A DNA stretch of 64,000 nt. It comes from Ruminococcus sp. Its GTDB lineage: Bacteria > Bacillota > Clostridia > Oscillospirales > Ruminococcaceae. The notes beneath the pieces were generated by a model, which was not told the origin of the DNA, made no database searches, and worked only from the letters and a program-made list of their open reading frames with translations. The stretch spans positions 62,001 to 126,000 of the forward strand of contig NZ_JAFUAG010000003.1 of NCBI RefSeq assembly GCF_017464355.1, written 5' to 3'. Made by a program: the position numbers and the translations under genes. Positions 50,901-58,924 of this stretch are shown one piece after another; position 1 is the stretch's first letter; each line of letters begins with the position of its first letter.

Positions 50901-51492
50901 CGAGGAGTATGCCGAGGTGAAGGAGAGGTACGATTTCCTTTCCGCACAGCTGACAGATGTGAACGTATCCAAGGAGGAACTCTGCAAACTCATCGACGAA
51001 CTCACCGAGAAGATGAAGTCGGTGTTCATGCAGAGCTTTGAGGAGATAAACCGCAACTTCGGCAGTATCTTCAAGGAACTCTTCGGCGGCGGCAGCGGCG
51101 AGCTGATACTCACCGACCCTGAGAACGTCCTTGAATGCGGCGTGGAGATAAACGTGCAGCCCCCGGGCAAGGTAATAACCAGCCTTATGTCCCTTTCGGG
51201 CGGCGAGCAGGCCATGGCGGCCATAGCTATATATTTTGCCATATTCAGGTATTCTCCAGCACCTTTCTGCCTGCTTGATGAGATAGAGGCTGCCCTGGAC
51301 GACGTCAACGTTTCCAGATATGCCCAGTATCTCCACAGGCTCACGGACAAGACCCAGTTCATCACCATAACCCACCGCCGCGGTACCATGGAGGAAGCCG
51401 ATGTGCTGTACGGTGTGACCATGCAGGAAAAGGGCATATCCAAACTACTGAAGATGAACGCAGGCCAGACGGTCATGCTCGATGAGCAGTGA
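47926..51492 (+). CDS. smc: Chromosome segregation protein SMC
   Basis: Condensin ATPase that compacts and separates the chromosome, 1188 residues, typical length. Walker A is G-P-N-G-S-G-K-S-N near residue 32. Two long coiled-coil arms (about 170-500 and 670-1000) flank a hinge (about 510-665, with G-A-L-Q-N-I-V-V and G-G-S-Y-T-G-G-S). The C-terminal head has the ABC signature L-S-G-G-E-Q and Walker B C-L-L-D-E-I-E-A-A-L-D-D. GAAGGCGGTG precedes the ATG. ftsY follows from its own promoter. Confidence 0.97.
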   Translation: MYLRGLELQGFKSFPDKTVLTFGKGITAVVGPNGSGKSNISDAMRWVMGEQSSKALRGEKMAGVIFHGCATRKESPFAQVTLTIDNEDGALGIDSEIVSVSRKLYKNGDSEYLINGSPVRLKDVNELFMDTGLGKDGYSIVGQGRIADIVNGKGSDRREIFEEAAGVAKFRYKKSEAERRLVEAEDNIERLTDILSELEGRIGPLEKQCEKAKKFKVLDDEKTALEISVWVTRLEEYRQKLADTEERIKLLNEQYSALSEELAESEDKIESDLRESAQCASNADDISEKIHEAELAGRSGEAEIAVCENDIAHIEENINRLKEQIENSRADKYFLESELKQRREELTALNEKQVQDAKAVTDKEQEFNDLLDEADKSDKAVSEVNSAISAAYLEKSRLSFTAESLKNTIQETADRLAEIAEDRQEISKNKDLADKELEKLRKQHTEKQEAKSEKDNVLGGMTRLLEKRREKLGAAVNAFSQAESRLTETVSRLNILKDLERSMEGFGYSVKHIMNAVKQGRISGVCGTVAQLVGVESSYSVAVETALGGALQNIVVENEDSAKRGIRLLKESKAGRATFLPITSVKGQRLDDRSLENEEGFVALGCDIVTYDKKYEGIVRSLLGRICIAEDIDSASRIARAHGYKFRIVTLDGQVVNAGGSYTGGSVSKSTGILTRKNEINDLEAKKQKLEADKAQAGDEKEKLRNEANKLAADIEGVKENLNQLGGDILRLELEIKRVTELSAGYEKSLEDSGEEEKKLREKAVQADKELDKTLKDTAEVDKRIFEKEAELNDSRGEQERLKTRRSEISTELSELRIKGAETAKDIENCKESIASLEKTITERDSDGGRLALDIENEKEKIKGKQADIEFIRQKIKDSGAEAEKLKAELEDQRRKQREFSESAEKLRAAQKNKLDEKENLATQLSRGEERKNSISADFDKLVNKLWDEYELTRTTAAEQAQPVEDMADAEKHLAELRNKIRALGNVNLGAIEEYAEVKERYDFLSAQLTDVNVSKEELCKLIDELTEKMKSVFMQSFEEINRNFGSIFKELFGGGSGELILTDPENVLECGVEINVQPPGKVITSLMSLSGGEQAMAAIAIYFAIFRYSPAPFCLLDEIEAALDDVNVSRYAQYLHRLTDKTQFITITHRRGTMEEADVLYGVTMQEKGISKLLKMNAGQTVMLDEQ

Positions 51493-51533
51493 GCCCATAA
51501 AGTAAAACAAATGTAAAAAGATATAGCAGAACA

Positions 51534-51562
51534 TTGACAGCAGGCAAGCTGTGGTTTATAAT
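51534..51562 (+). promoter_or_regulatory. Predicted promoter of ftsY
   Basis: TTGACA (51534-51539), 17 bp, TATAAT (51557-51562). It overlaps the N-terminal extension of the longest ftsY frame and so supports the later TTG start. Confidence 0.85.
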
Positions 51563-51607
51563 AAATGGTGGAAGACCCATATCATATTCACAAGGAGGAA
51601 CAGGACT

Positions 51608-52513
51608 TTGGGATTTTTTGAAAAACTGAAAAACGGACTTAGAAAGACCAAAGAATCAATGATGGGCAGGATAGAAAGACTCCTGCACGCATTTACCAAG
51701 ATAGACGAGGACCTTTTTGAAGAGCTGGAGGAAACACTGATACTTTCCGATATCGGTGTAAATACCTCCATGAAGATCTGCGACAGGGTCAGGGACTACG
51801 TCAAGCAGAAGGGCATAACCGACCCCACCCAGATAAAGGATATCCTCAAAGATGTCATAGCTGAGATGCTGGGCGAGGAACAGCCCCTCGATATGTCCAC
51901 CACACCCTCGGTGATCCTGGTCATCGGCGTCAACGGCGTGGGCAAGACCACTACCATAGGCAAGCTGGCATACCAGCTCAAAAACGAGGGCAAGCGTGTC
52001 ATCGTCGCAGCGGCAGATACTTTCCGTGCGGCCGCTATAGACCAGCTTGAAGTCTGGACAGACAGGGCAGGTGTAGAGCTTATCAAGCATAAGGAAGGCT
52101 CCGACCCTGCGGCAGTTGTCTTCGATGCGCTGACCGCCGCCAAGGCAAGGCAGGCAGATGTGGTCATCTGTGATACCGCAGGCAGGCTCCATAACAAGAA
52201 GAACCTGATGAACGAGCTGGAAAAGATCTCCCGTATAGTCCACCAGCAGGCTGAGGGCTGTGCGCTGGAGGTACTGCTGGCGCTGGACGCTACCACAGGC
52301 CAGAACGCAGTAAATCAGGCCGAGCAGTTCAACGAGGCCGCCAACATCACAGGCATAATACTGACAAAGCTTGACGGCACAGCCAAGGGCGGTATCGTCA
52401 TAACTATCTGCGATGACCTTAAGATACCAGTAAAGCTTGTGACAGTAGGCGAGAAGATAGACGATATCCAGCCTTTCATAGCAAGGGATTTTGTGGACGC
52501 ACTGTTTGAATAA
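51608..52513 (+). CDS. ftsY: Signal recognition particle receptor FtsY
   Basis: SRP receptor GTPase that delivers ribosomes making membrane proteins to the translocon. 301 residues: the N domain (about 1-90) begins G-F-F-E-K-L-K-N-G-L, and the G domain has G-V-N-G-V-G-K-T-T, D-T-A-G-R and T-K-L-D-G-T-A-K-G-G. There is no long acidic A domain, as usual in Gram-positives. The start is TTG 51608 with AAGGAGGA 9 nt upstream. Confidence 0.96.
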   Translation: MGFFEKLKNGLRKTKESMMGRIERLLHAFTKIDEDLFEELEETLILSDIGVNTSMKICDRVRDYVKQKGITDPTQIKDILKDVIAEMLGEEQPLDMSTTPSVILVIGVNGVGKTTTIGKLAYQLKNEGKRVIVAAADTFRAAAIDQLEVWTDRAGVELIKHKEGSDPAAVVFDALTAAKARQADVVICDTAGRLHNKKNLMNELEKISRIVHQQAEGCALEVLLALDATTGQNAVNQAEQFNEAANITGIILTKLDGTAKGGIVITICDDLKIPVKLVTVGEKIDDIQPFIARDFVDALFE

Positions 52514-52524
52514 GGTGCGGCTGA

Positions 52525-52977
52525 ATGATACTTATCGACTTTGGCATAATATGCCGTGAGCAGAAAAGGCGCAGGGTTCCCGAGCATATACCAAAGGTAA
52601 GGTTTGAGAGCCACATCAGGAAAGAAAACTCAGGTGCCATGTATTACGGATACTACAACTTTGAAGCTGCCGATAAGCTGACGGGTGTGTGGTATTTTGC
52701 ATGGCTGACAGATGATGTATTCCTTGAACAGAGTTTCTTCGATATTGCAGACAAAGGCAGTCCGTGGGTATATGCCGTACCCGAATGGGAGAAAACCGTA
52801 AGAGAGATACTTGCGTTTTATCTCAAAGCATCACCCATACACAAAATAGCCGTACTGCTGAGGATACAGGACAGATCCGAAAATGTGACCCACGAGGAAT
52901 GCAGCCTTGATGAGTTCATGGATAAGCTGAGAACGGGAGATGTAAGGTGGAACGAGCTTTACAACATCGGCGGATAA
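52525..52977 (+). CDS. Hypothetical protein
   Basis: Unrecognised 150-residue soluble protein with aromatic-rich central strands (Y-Y-G-Y-Y-N-F, G-V-W-Y-F-A-W) and a helical acidic C-terminal third. ATG 52525 is 11 bp after ftsY and has no strong ribosome site, so translation may depend on readthrough from ftsY. It precedes rdgB by 25 bp. Coding potential is supported by spacing and absence of overlap, not by family. Confidence 0.65.
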   Translation: MILIDFGIICREQKRRRVPEHIPKVRFESHIRKENSGAMYYGYYNFEAADKLTGVWYFAWLTDDVFLEQSFFDIADKGSPWVYAVPEWEKTVREILAFYLKASPIHKIAVLLRIQDRSENVTHEECSLDEFMDKLRTGDVRWNELYNIGG

Positions 52978-53002
52978 CAGAGATAAGAGTGGAAGTGGAA
53001 AA

Positions 53003-53581
53003 ATGAAACTTGTAATAGCAAGCAACAATAAGGGCAAGATAAGAGAATATAAGCAGCTGCTGGAAAAGCACGGCTATGAGGTCATGAGCCAGGCAGAGGC
53101 GGGGCTTGAACTTGAAGTTGAAGAAACAGGCACCACCTTTGCCGAGAACTCAGCCCTGAAAGCAAGGGCAGCCTATGAAAAGCTGGGCTGTGCAGTGCTG
53201 GCAGACGACAGCGGTCTTGCGGTAGATGCCCTGAACGGCGAGCCGGGGGTCTATTCAGCAAGATACGGCGGTATCGACGACGACAAGGAAAGATGTGCCT
53301 ACCTGCTGAAAAATCTGGAAGATGTTCCCGATGACAAGAGGGGCGCCCACTTTGTCTGCACCATACACTTCATAGATACCGACGGCAACGAGATCTGTGT
53401 AGAGGGCAGGGTGTACGGCGAGATAAGCCGTGAACCCGTGGGCGAGAACGGCTTCGGCTATGACCCCGTGTTTATCTACAAGGGCAGAAGCTTCGCTGAG
53501 ATACCCGCTGAGGAGAAGAATGCAGTTTCCCATAGGGGAGATGCCCTGCGCAAGCTTGAAGAGAAGCTCAGTGAAAGATGA
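53003..53581 (+). CDS. rdgB: XTP/dITP diphosphatase (RdgB/HAM1)
   Basis: House-cleaning pyrophosphatase that removes deaminated purine nucleotides. 192 residues with the N-terminal S-N-N-K-G-K substrate motif, T-F-A-E-N-S near 49, D-D-S-G-L near 72, G-V-Y-S-A-R-Y-G near 85 and the closing S-H-R-G-D-A-L. ATG follows GAAGTGGAA. The stop overlaps the deaminase-like ATG by 4 bp, starting a closely packed operon through yqeK. Confidence 0.96.
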   Translation: MKLVIASNNKGKIREYKQLLEKHGYEVMSQAEAGLELEVEETGTTFAENSALKARAAYEKLGCAVLADDSGLAVDALNGEPGVYSARYGGIDDDKERCAYLLKNLEDVPDDKRGAHFVCTIHFIDTDGNEICVEGRVYGEISREPVGENGFGYDPVFIYKGRSFAEIPAEEKNAVSHRGDALRKLEEKLSER

Positions 53582-54228
53582 GATACGCAGAACTTGAAAA
53601 ACACTGGCAGCGTGTATTTGAGCTGGAGTGGCTTTCCCTGAGGGAGGGCAGCAAGGCCATTGCCGCAGTTATCACCGATGACAAAGGCAATATAATTTCC
53701 GAGGGCAGGAACATGACCTGCGAAGCTGTCATACCCAACCCCGCCGCAGCCCATGCGGAAACAGAAGCCGTAAGGGCGCTGGACAGGAGCAGATACCCCG
53801 ATAAGTGGGGCTGTGTCCTCCATGCAGGGCTGGAGCCTTGCGTGATGTGCATGGGTACCCTGGTCATGGGCGGTATAAGACGGGTGGAGATAGCCGCCCG
53901 TGATGATTTCGGCGGCGCCATGAAGCTTATAGATATGTTCGGTTTTTCAAGGAGCAAGGGCATTCAGGTAAGCTGGCTGGATAACGGCCTGGGCGATATG
54001 CAGCGGGCTTTCCAGACCCTGCGTGAACTGCTTTACAATGAGGATAAGGAAAAGCTTGAGCGCATGATGAAGGATCTCAGCGTGCATAATAAAAAGGGCG
54101 TTGAAGCCGCAAAGAAATTTTTTGAAGACAATAAACTCACAATAGACAGCCTGAGCCGTTTTACCGCAGAAATGGTATTTGACGGCCTGGCAGACTATAT
54201 TGAAGAATACCGAAAGGAAAGAATATGA
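53578..54228 (+). CDS. TadA-like nucleoside deaminase family protein
   Basis: Cytidine/deoxycytidylate-deaminase-fold zinc enzyme of 216 residues. Zinc and proton-shuttle residues are H-A-E-T-E near 60 and P-C-V-M-C near 84, as in TadA (tRNA adenosine-34 deaminase) and guanine deaminase. A ~90-residue helical C-terminal extension is not found in ordinary TadA (about 155), so a nucleoside or other substrate is possible. Overlaps rdgB by 4 bp and yhbY by 4 bp. Confidence 0.88.
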   Translation: MRYAELEKHWQRVFELEWLSLREGSKAIAAVITDDKGNIISEGRNMTCEAVIPNPAAAHAETEAVRALDRSRYPDKWGCVLHAGLEPCVMCMGTLVMGGIRRVEIAARDDFGGAMKLIDMFGFSRSKGIQVSWLDNGLGDMQRAFQTLRELLYNEDKEKLERMMKDLSVHNKKGVEAAKKFFEDNKLTIDSLSRFTAEMVFDGLADYIEEYRKERI

Positions 54229-54521
54229 TAACAACTAAGCAGAGAGCAGAACTGAAAAGTATCGCCATGAAGCTTCGCCCCGCATTCCAGATAGGCAAGG
54301 GCGGCCTCAACGATGCACAGACCGCCCAGATAGATGACTATCTGAGGGTGCATGAGATAATAAAGGTCAAGGTGCTGGATAACTCGCTGTATACCGCAAG
54401 GGAAGCCGCAGAGGAACTGGCAGAAAAGATAAGCGCTGAGGTGGTGCAGGTCATCGGGTCAAATCTGGTGCTGTATAAGCGCAATGAGGAGGAGCCTGTC
54501 ATAAGGTTCAGGTCAAAGTGA
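54225..54521 (+). CDS. yhbY: YhbY-type CRM-domain RNA-binding protein
   Basis: 98-residue RNA-binding protein associated with pre-50S ribosomes. The single CRM domain shows L-K-S-I-A-M-K-L-R-P-A-F-Q-I-G-K-G-G-L near residue 10 and E-I-I-K-V-K-V-L near 45, with V-V-Q-V-I-G-S-N-L-V-L-Y near the end. Overlaps both neighbours by ATGA-type junctions. yhbY-nadD-yqeK-rsfS is the classical Firmicute order, here without obgE. Confidence 0.95.
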   Translation: MITTKQRAELKSIAMKLRPAFQIGKGGLNDAQTAQIDDYLRVHEIIKVKVLDNSLYTAREAAEELAEKISAEVVQVIGSNLVLYKRNEEEPVIRFRSK

Positions 54522-55129
54522 AAAATATAGGCATCTACGGCGGCACCTTCGACCCTGTCCATAGGGGACACAGGCGGCTGCTCGAAATGGCCGTGAAGCA
54601 CTGCGGCCTCGATGAAGCCATAGTCCTCCCCGACAGGATACCGCCCCATAAGCAGGCGGACGGCCTGGTCTCAGGGCAGGACAGACTTGAAATGTGCAGA
54701 CTGGCTTTCGGGGATATGGAAAACGTCACCGTCAGCAGCTGGGAGATAGACCGTGAGGGCAAAAGCTATTCGGTCATCACCCTCAGACATTTCAGGGAGG
54801 TGTTTCCCGAGGACAAGCTGTGGTTCATCATGGGCAGCGATATGCTCACAAGCTTCCGCAAATGGTACCGCTATGAGGAGATACTCACCCTGGCAGGACT
54901 CATCTGTATGACCCGCTATAACGGCGATGACGCCGAGCTTGAAGCTGCTGCCGAAAGCCTGCGGGCAGAGGGCGGCGATATAAAGCTGGTGCCTGTGGAG
55001 GCGCTGGAGGTCTCAAGCTCTCACATCAGGGCTGCCCTGGCAGCAGGGGACAGATGTGATGATATGCTGGACGAAAGGGTGCTTCGGTACATACGCAGCA
55101 AAGGGCTGTATAGAAAGCAAGAGGGGTAA
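54518..55129 (+). CDS. nadD: Nicotinate-nucleotide adenylyltransferase
   Basis: Adenylates nicotinate mononucleotide in NAD synthesis. 203 residues with the N-terminal G-I-Y-G-G-T-F-D-P-V-H-R-G-H nucleotide-binding motif and the late S-S-S-H-I-R-A-A-L. The start is GTG 54518, overlapping yhbY's stop by 4 bp. yqeK follows 2 bp after the stop. Confidence 0.97.
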   Translation: MKNIGIYGGTFDPVHRGHRRLLEMAVKHCGLDEAIVLPDRIPPHKQADGLVSGQDRLEMCRLAFGDMENVTVSSWEIDREGKSYSVITLRHFREVFPEDKLWFIMGSDMLTSFRKWYRYEEILTLAGLICMTRYNGDDAELEAAAESLRAEGGDIKLVPVEALEVSSSHIRAALAAGDRCDDMLDERVLRYIRSKGLYRKQEG

Positions 55130-55131
55130 AG

Positions 55132-55710
55132 TTGAAAGAATCCAAGCAAATAGGAATTTATAAAAAATATCTAAGAGAACATCTCTCGAAAAAACGCTAC
55201 ACTCATTCGCTCAACGTGGCTGCCTCCGCAGTGGCGCTGGCGAAGAAATATGAAGCCGACAGCGACAAGGCCTACACCGCAGGTCTGCTGCACGATATCG
55301 CCAAGGAGCTTCCCGCTGAGGAACAGCTGGCGCTGGTGAAAAACTCAGGGCTTATGGTCAGTGAGGTGGAAACAAAGTCCCTGCCCCTGTACCATGCCAT
55401 TGCAGGAGCCGAGCTGGTGCAGCAGCTTTTCGATATCCGTGATGAGGAGATGATCTGGGCCATACGCTGGCATACCGTGGCAGCAGGGGATATGAGCAGG
55501 CTGGCAGAGGTCATCTACCTGGCAGATCTTATCTCAGCTGACCGCGACTATAAAGATGTGGGCCGCATGAGAAAGCTGGCAGACAAAAGCCTTGAACGGG
55601 CCATGTGCGAAGCTTTGCGCTTCTCCATAGGAGACTCGGTGGGCAAGGGCAACAGCATACCCCTTTCCACGCTGGAGGCTTATAACAGATACATAGTTTA
55701 TAAAAAGTAG
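55132..55710 (+). CDS. yqeK: HD-domain phosphohydrolase YqeK
   Basis: Symmetrical diadenosine tetraphosphatase (Ap4A to ADP) of the HD superfamily, 192 residues. Metal residues appear in R-Y-T-H-S near 22-26, L-L-H-D-I-A-K near 52-58 and later H-A-I and W-H-T-V. The start is TTG 55132 with GAGGGG upstream, as expected two bases after nadD. Repeat copy 5 lies between this gene and rsfS. Confidence 0.94.
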   Translation: MKESKQIGIYKKYLREHLSKKRYTHSLNVAASAVALAKKYEADSDKAYTAGLLHDIAKELPAEEQLALVKNSGLMVSEVETKSLPLYHAIAGAELVQQLFDIRDEEMIWAIRWHTVAAGDMSRLAEVIYLADLISADRDYKDVGRMRKLADKSLERAMCEALRFSIGDSVGKGNSIPLSTLEAYNRYIVYKK

Positions 55711-55713
55711 ATA

Positions 55714-55771
55714 CCGATTTGGCCATTGCTGCCCTGCCGTCGGCGGAGGGAGCAATACAGACCGGATCGGG
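55714..55771 (+). repeat. Dispersed hairpin repeat, copy 5
   Basis: CCGATTTGGCCATTGCTGCC at the left folds onto GGAGGGAGCAATACAGACCG and ATCGGG at the right around GCCGTCGGC. It is the same hairpin as copy 3 and lies between yqeK and rsfS within the operon. Confidence 0.7.
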
Positions 55772-55812
55772 AAAACAGTAAACACACTGAAAGAAATATC
55801 AGGAGGGATAAT

Positions 55813-56181
55813 ATGGCAGAAACTACTACCGAGCAGAAGCTTGAAATTATCGTAAAAGCGCTGGATTCAAAGCGCGGCGAAGACATACAGGCCATAGGCA
55901 TAGGCGACCTTACCATTCTGGCGGACTACTTTGTCATCGCCAACGGCGGTTCCACCGTGCAGACAAAGGCCATGGCAGAAGAGGTGGAATTCAGGCTGTC
56001 TCAGCTGGGACTCCAGCCCCACCACACCGAGGGCTACGGCCCCAATAACTGGATAGTGCTGGACTACCGTGATATAGTGGTACACGTCTTCAATAAGGAG
56101 ACCCGTGACCAGTATAAGCTGGAAAGACTCTGGAGCGACGGCCATGAGGTGGATATCTCAAAGTTCGTGACAAAGGATTGA
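55813..56181 (+). CDS. rsfS: Ribosome silencing factor RsfS
   Basis: Binds L14 and blocks subunit joining when nutrients are low. 122 residues with the family A-D-Y-F-V-I-A-N-G-G-S near 40, an E-G-Y-G-P-N-N-W-I-V-L-D-Y near 75 and V-H-V-F near 92. ATG 55813 follows AGGAGG by 6 nt; the longer frame from 55726 reads through the hairpin repeat and is not needed. End of the rdgB-to-rsfS unit. Confidence 0.96.
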   Translation: MAETTTEQKLEIIVKALDSKRGEDIQAIGIGDLTILADYFVIANGGSTVQTKAMAEEVEFRLSQLGLQPHHTEGYGPNNWIVLDYRDIVVHVFNKETRDQYKLERLWSDGHEVDISKFVTKD

Positions 56182-56193
56182 CAGCCTGCCCCC

Positions 56194-56222
56194 TTGCAAA
56201 CGGGGGAATAATGTGATATAAT
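56194..56222 (+). promoter_or_regulatory. Predicted promoter of leuS
   Basis: TTGCAA (56194-56199), 17 bp, TATAAT (56217-56222). The 60-nt leader has a small GCGCCCCGTGGCGGGGC fold and no T-box elements. Confidence 0.78.
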
Positions 56223-56288
56223 AAATTTCGTGAAATTTGTGCGCCCCGTGGCGGGGCTATCTTTACATAACAAAGGTGATGAATTAAA

Positions 56289-58718
56289 ATGCAGAATTAC
56301 GATCACAGTGTCGTTGAAAAGAAATGGCAGAAGTACTGGGAGGAGCATGAAACATTCAAGACAGATGTCTGGGATTTCTCAAAGCCCAAGTTCTATGCAC
56401 TGGATATGTTCCCTTATCCCTCAGGTGTAGGTCTTCACGCAGGCCACCCCGAGGGCTATACCGCCAGTGATATAGTTTCCCGTATGAAGAGAATGCAGGG
56501 CTACAACGTGCTGCACCCCATGGGCTATGACTCCTTCGGTCTGCCTGCCGAGCAGTATGCCATAACCACAGGCAACCACCCCAACGGCTTCACTCAGGAG
56601 AATATACAGACCTTCTCCAAGCAGCTGAAAGAACTGGGCTTTGACTATGACTGGTCGAAGATGATAGCTACCTCCGACCCTGAGTACTATAAGTGGACCC
56701 AGTGGATATTCAAGCAGCTGTACCTTGACGGCTATGCCAAGTATGTAGATATGCCCGTAAACTGGTGCGAGGAGCTGGGCACCGTGCTTTCCAACGATGA
56801 GGTCATCGACGGCAAGTCTGAGCGCGGCGGTTTCCCCGTTGTAAGAAAGAACATGAAGCAGTGGGTCATCGACCAGCCCGCTTTTGCAGAAAAGCTGCTG
56901 GAAGGCCTCGATGAGATAGACTGGCCTGAGTCCACCAAGTCCATGCAGCGTAACTGGATAGGCAAGTCCACAGGTGTAGAGGTCGAGTTCGATATCGTCG
57001 GCGGCGGAAAGTTCTCTATCTTCACCACCTGTATCGAAACTATCTACGGTATCACCTTCATGGTGCTGGCACCTGACGGCGCTATCACCGAGAGCCTCCT
57101 TGACAGGGTGCAGAACCGTGAGGAAGTTCAGGCCTATATCGACGAAACAAAGAAGAAGAACGACATGGACCGCACCGAGCTGAACAAGACCAAGTCGGGC
57201 TGTGAGCTTAAGGGCGTTACCTGCATAAACCCCGTAAACGGCAAGGAAGTCCGTATGTTCATCGGCGACTTCGTGCTGGCAAGCTACGGCACAGGTGCAG
57301 TTATGGCAGTTCCCAGCCATGACCAGCGTGACTTTGAATACGCTGTTGCCCACAATATCGACATGATACAGGTCATCGACGGCAAGGACGGCCACATCGA
57401 TGTCACCGAGGCCGCCATGGAAAAGGGCGAGTACCTGGGCAAGGGCTATAAGCTCATAAACTCCGAGGAATTCACAGGCATGACCGTTGAGGAGGCCAAG
57501 GAGGCTATCACTGTCAAGCTGGAGAAAATGGGCAGGGCAAAGCGCACTGTCAACTACCATTTCCGTGAGTGGATATTTGCCCGCCAGAGATACTGGGGCG
57601 AGCCTGTTCCCGTGGTACATACCGCGAACGGTATCCATGTGCTCGATGATGAAGAGCTGCCCCTGATACTCCCCGAGCTGGACGACTACAAGGGCAAGAA
57701 CGGCAAGGCACCTCTGGAGAACGCAGAGGAGTGGAAACAGTATGACAGGAACGGGATCAAGGGTGTGAGAGAAACCTCTACTATGCCGGGCAGTGCAGGT
57801 TCAAGCTGGTACTTCCTCAGATATATCGACCCCCACAATGATAAGGAGTTCGCAGATCAGGAACTGCTGAAGCACTGGATGCCCGTTGACCTCTACATCG
57901 GCGGACCCGAGCACGCTGTAGGCCACCTGATGTACTCCCGTATCTGGAACAGATACCTGTACGACAAGGGTCTGGCACCTACCAAGGAGCCTTTCAAGAA
58001 GCTGGTGCATCAGGGCATGATACTTGGCGAGAACGGCGTAAAAATGGGCAAGCGTTTCCCCAAGTATGTGGTAAATCCCTCGGATATAATCAGGGACTTC
58101 GGTGCTGATACCCTCAGGCTCTACGAGATGTTCATGGGACCCCTGGAGGTCTCCAAGCCCTGGAGCCAGAGCGGTGTTGAGGGCGCAAAGCGCTTCCTGA
58201 ACCGTGTATGGAACTTCTTTACCGAGCCCGCAAATATCACCGAGGATAACGACGGCGCACTGACCAAGGTATACCACCAGACCGTCAAGAAAGTCACCGA
58301 TGACTACGAGCAGCTGGCATTCAACACTGCTATCGCCCAGATGATGATCTTCGTGAACGCAGTTTACAAAAACGGCACCTGCCCCAGAGAGTATGCTGAG
58401 GGTCTTATCAAAATGCTCTCCTGCATATCCCCCCATATCGGTGAGGAGATGTGGAGCATTCTCGGCCATGACGATACTATAGCTTACGAAAGCTGGCCCA
58501 CCTACGATGAAGCCCAGCTGGTAGAAGATACCGTTGAGATAGTCGTACAGGTGAACGGCAAGGTAAAGGCCAAGCTGAACATAGCTGTCGATGAGGATAA
58601 GGACAGCGTCCTTGCAAAGGCAAAGGCCGAAGAAAGCATTGCCAAGCTCACCGAGGGCAAGACAGTTGTCAAGGAGATATATGTCCCCAACAAGCTTGTT
58701 AACATCGTGGTAAAGTAA
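56289..58718 (+). CDS. leuS: Leucyl-tRNA synthetase
   Basis: Charges tRNA-Leu. 809 residues, normal size. The class-I signature is H-A-G-H-P-E-G-Y near 48. The CP1 editing domain (about 220-400) carries F-T-T-C-I-E-T-I-Y-G where most LeuRS have T-T-R-P-D-T. The second signature is K-M-G-K-R-F-P-K-Y-V-V-N-P-S-D instead of K-M-S-K-S. I recall similar variants from clostridia, so activity is expected. AAAGGTGAT precedes the ATG. Own promoter and terminator. Confidence 0.97.
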   Translation: MQNYDHSVVEKKWQKYWEEHETFKTDVWDFSKPKFYALDMFPYPSGVGLHAGHPEGYTASDIVSRMKRMQGYNVLHPMGYDSFGLPAEQYAITTGNHPNGFTQENIQTFSKQLKELGFDYDWSKMIATSDPEYYKWTQWIFKQLYLDGYAKYVDMPVNWCEELGTVLSNDEVIDGKSERGGFPVVRKNMKQWVIDQPAFAEKLLEGLDEIDWPESTKSMQRNWIGKSTGVEVEFDIVGGGKFSIFTTCIETIYGITFMVLAPDGAITESLLDRVQNREEVQAYIDETKKKNDMDRTELNKTKSGCELKGVTCINPVNGKEVRMFIGDFVLASYGTGAVMAVPSHDQRDFEYAVAHNIDMIQVIDGKDGHIDVTEAAMEKGEYLGKGYKLINSEEFTGMTVEEAKEAITVKLEKMGRAKRTVNYHFREWIFARQRYWGEPVPVVHTANGIHVLDDEELPLILPELDDYKGKNGKAPLENAEEWKQYDRNGIKGVRETSTMPGSAGSSWYFLRYIDPHNDKEFADQELLKHWMPVDLYIGGPEHAVGHLMYSRIWNRYLYDKGLAPTKEPFKKLVHQGMILGENGVKMGKRFPKYVVNPSDIIRDFGADTLRLYEMFMGPLEVSKPWSQSGVEGAKRFLNRVWNFFTEPANITEDNDGALTKVYHQTVKKVTDDYEQLAFNTAIAQMMIFVNAVYKNGTCPREYAEGLIKMLSCISPHIGEEMWSILGHDDTIAYESWPTYDEAQLVEDTVEIVVQVNGKVKAKLNIAVDEDKDSVLAKAKAEESIAKLTEGKTVVKEIYVPNKLVNIVVK

Positions 58719-58751
58719 TATCGGCTGATAACACGAACAAACAGAAATGAT

Positions 58752-58795
58752 ACAGGCAGATGTCCCGAAAATTTGGGCATCTGCCTGTTTTGTAT
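58752..58795 (+). terminator. Rho-independent terminator after leuS
   Basis: ACAGGCAGATGTCCC pairs with GGGCATCTGCCTGT around GAAAATTT, followed by TTTGTATTTTTTT. Confidence 0.9.
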
Positions 58796-58833
58796 TTTTT
58801 TGGTAATAAAAGTTAATATAAATAACAAAGTTT

Positions 58834-58847
58834 TGAAAACGTTTACA
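58834..58847 (+). promoter_or_regulatory. CcpA-type cre box
   Basis: TGAAAACGTTTACA matches the Bacillus consensus TGWAANCGNTNWCA at every fixed position. It is centred about 50 bp before the likely transcription start of the lipoprotein at 58925, whose TATAAT (58879-58884) lacks a good -35 box. Confidence 0.7.
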
Positions 58848-58924
58848 CTATACTTCATTTGTATTCATAAGTTAATTATATAATAAATAGGCAACAATAT
58901 TAATATTTTACAGGAGGCAACGAT

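Noticed and set aside
51551-51607. N-terminal extension of FtsY by 19 residues
   Set aside because: This stretch overlaps the -10 box of a consensus promoter and lies upstream of a strong SD for TTG 51608.
56182-56288. T-box riboswitch before leuS
   Set aside because: The 60-nt leader has no T-box sequence, no specifier loop and no terminator/antiterminator pair.
57160-58060. Inactive or editing-defective LeuRS because of changed K-M-S-K-S and T-T-R-P-D-T motifs
   Set aside because: The rest of the enzyme is intact and I recall the same variants in clostridial LeuRS, so this looks like a lineage trait.
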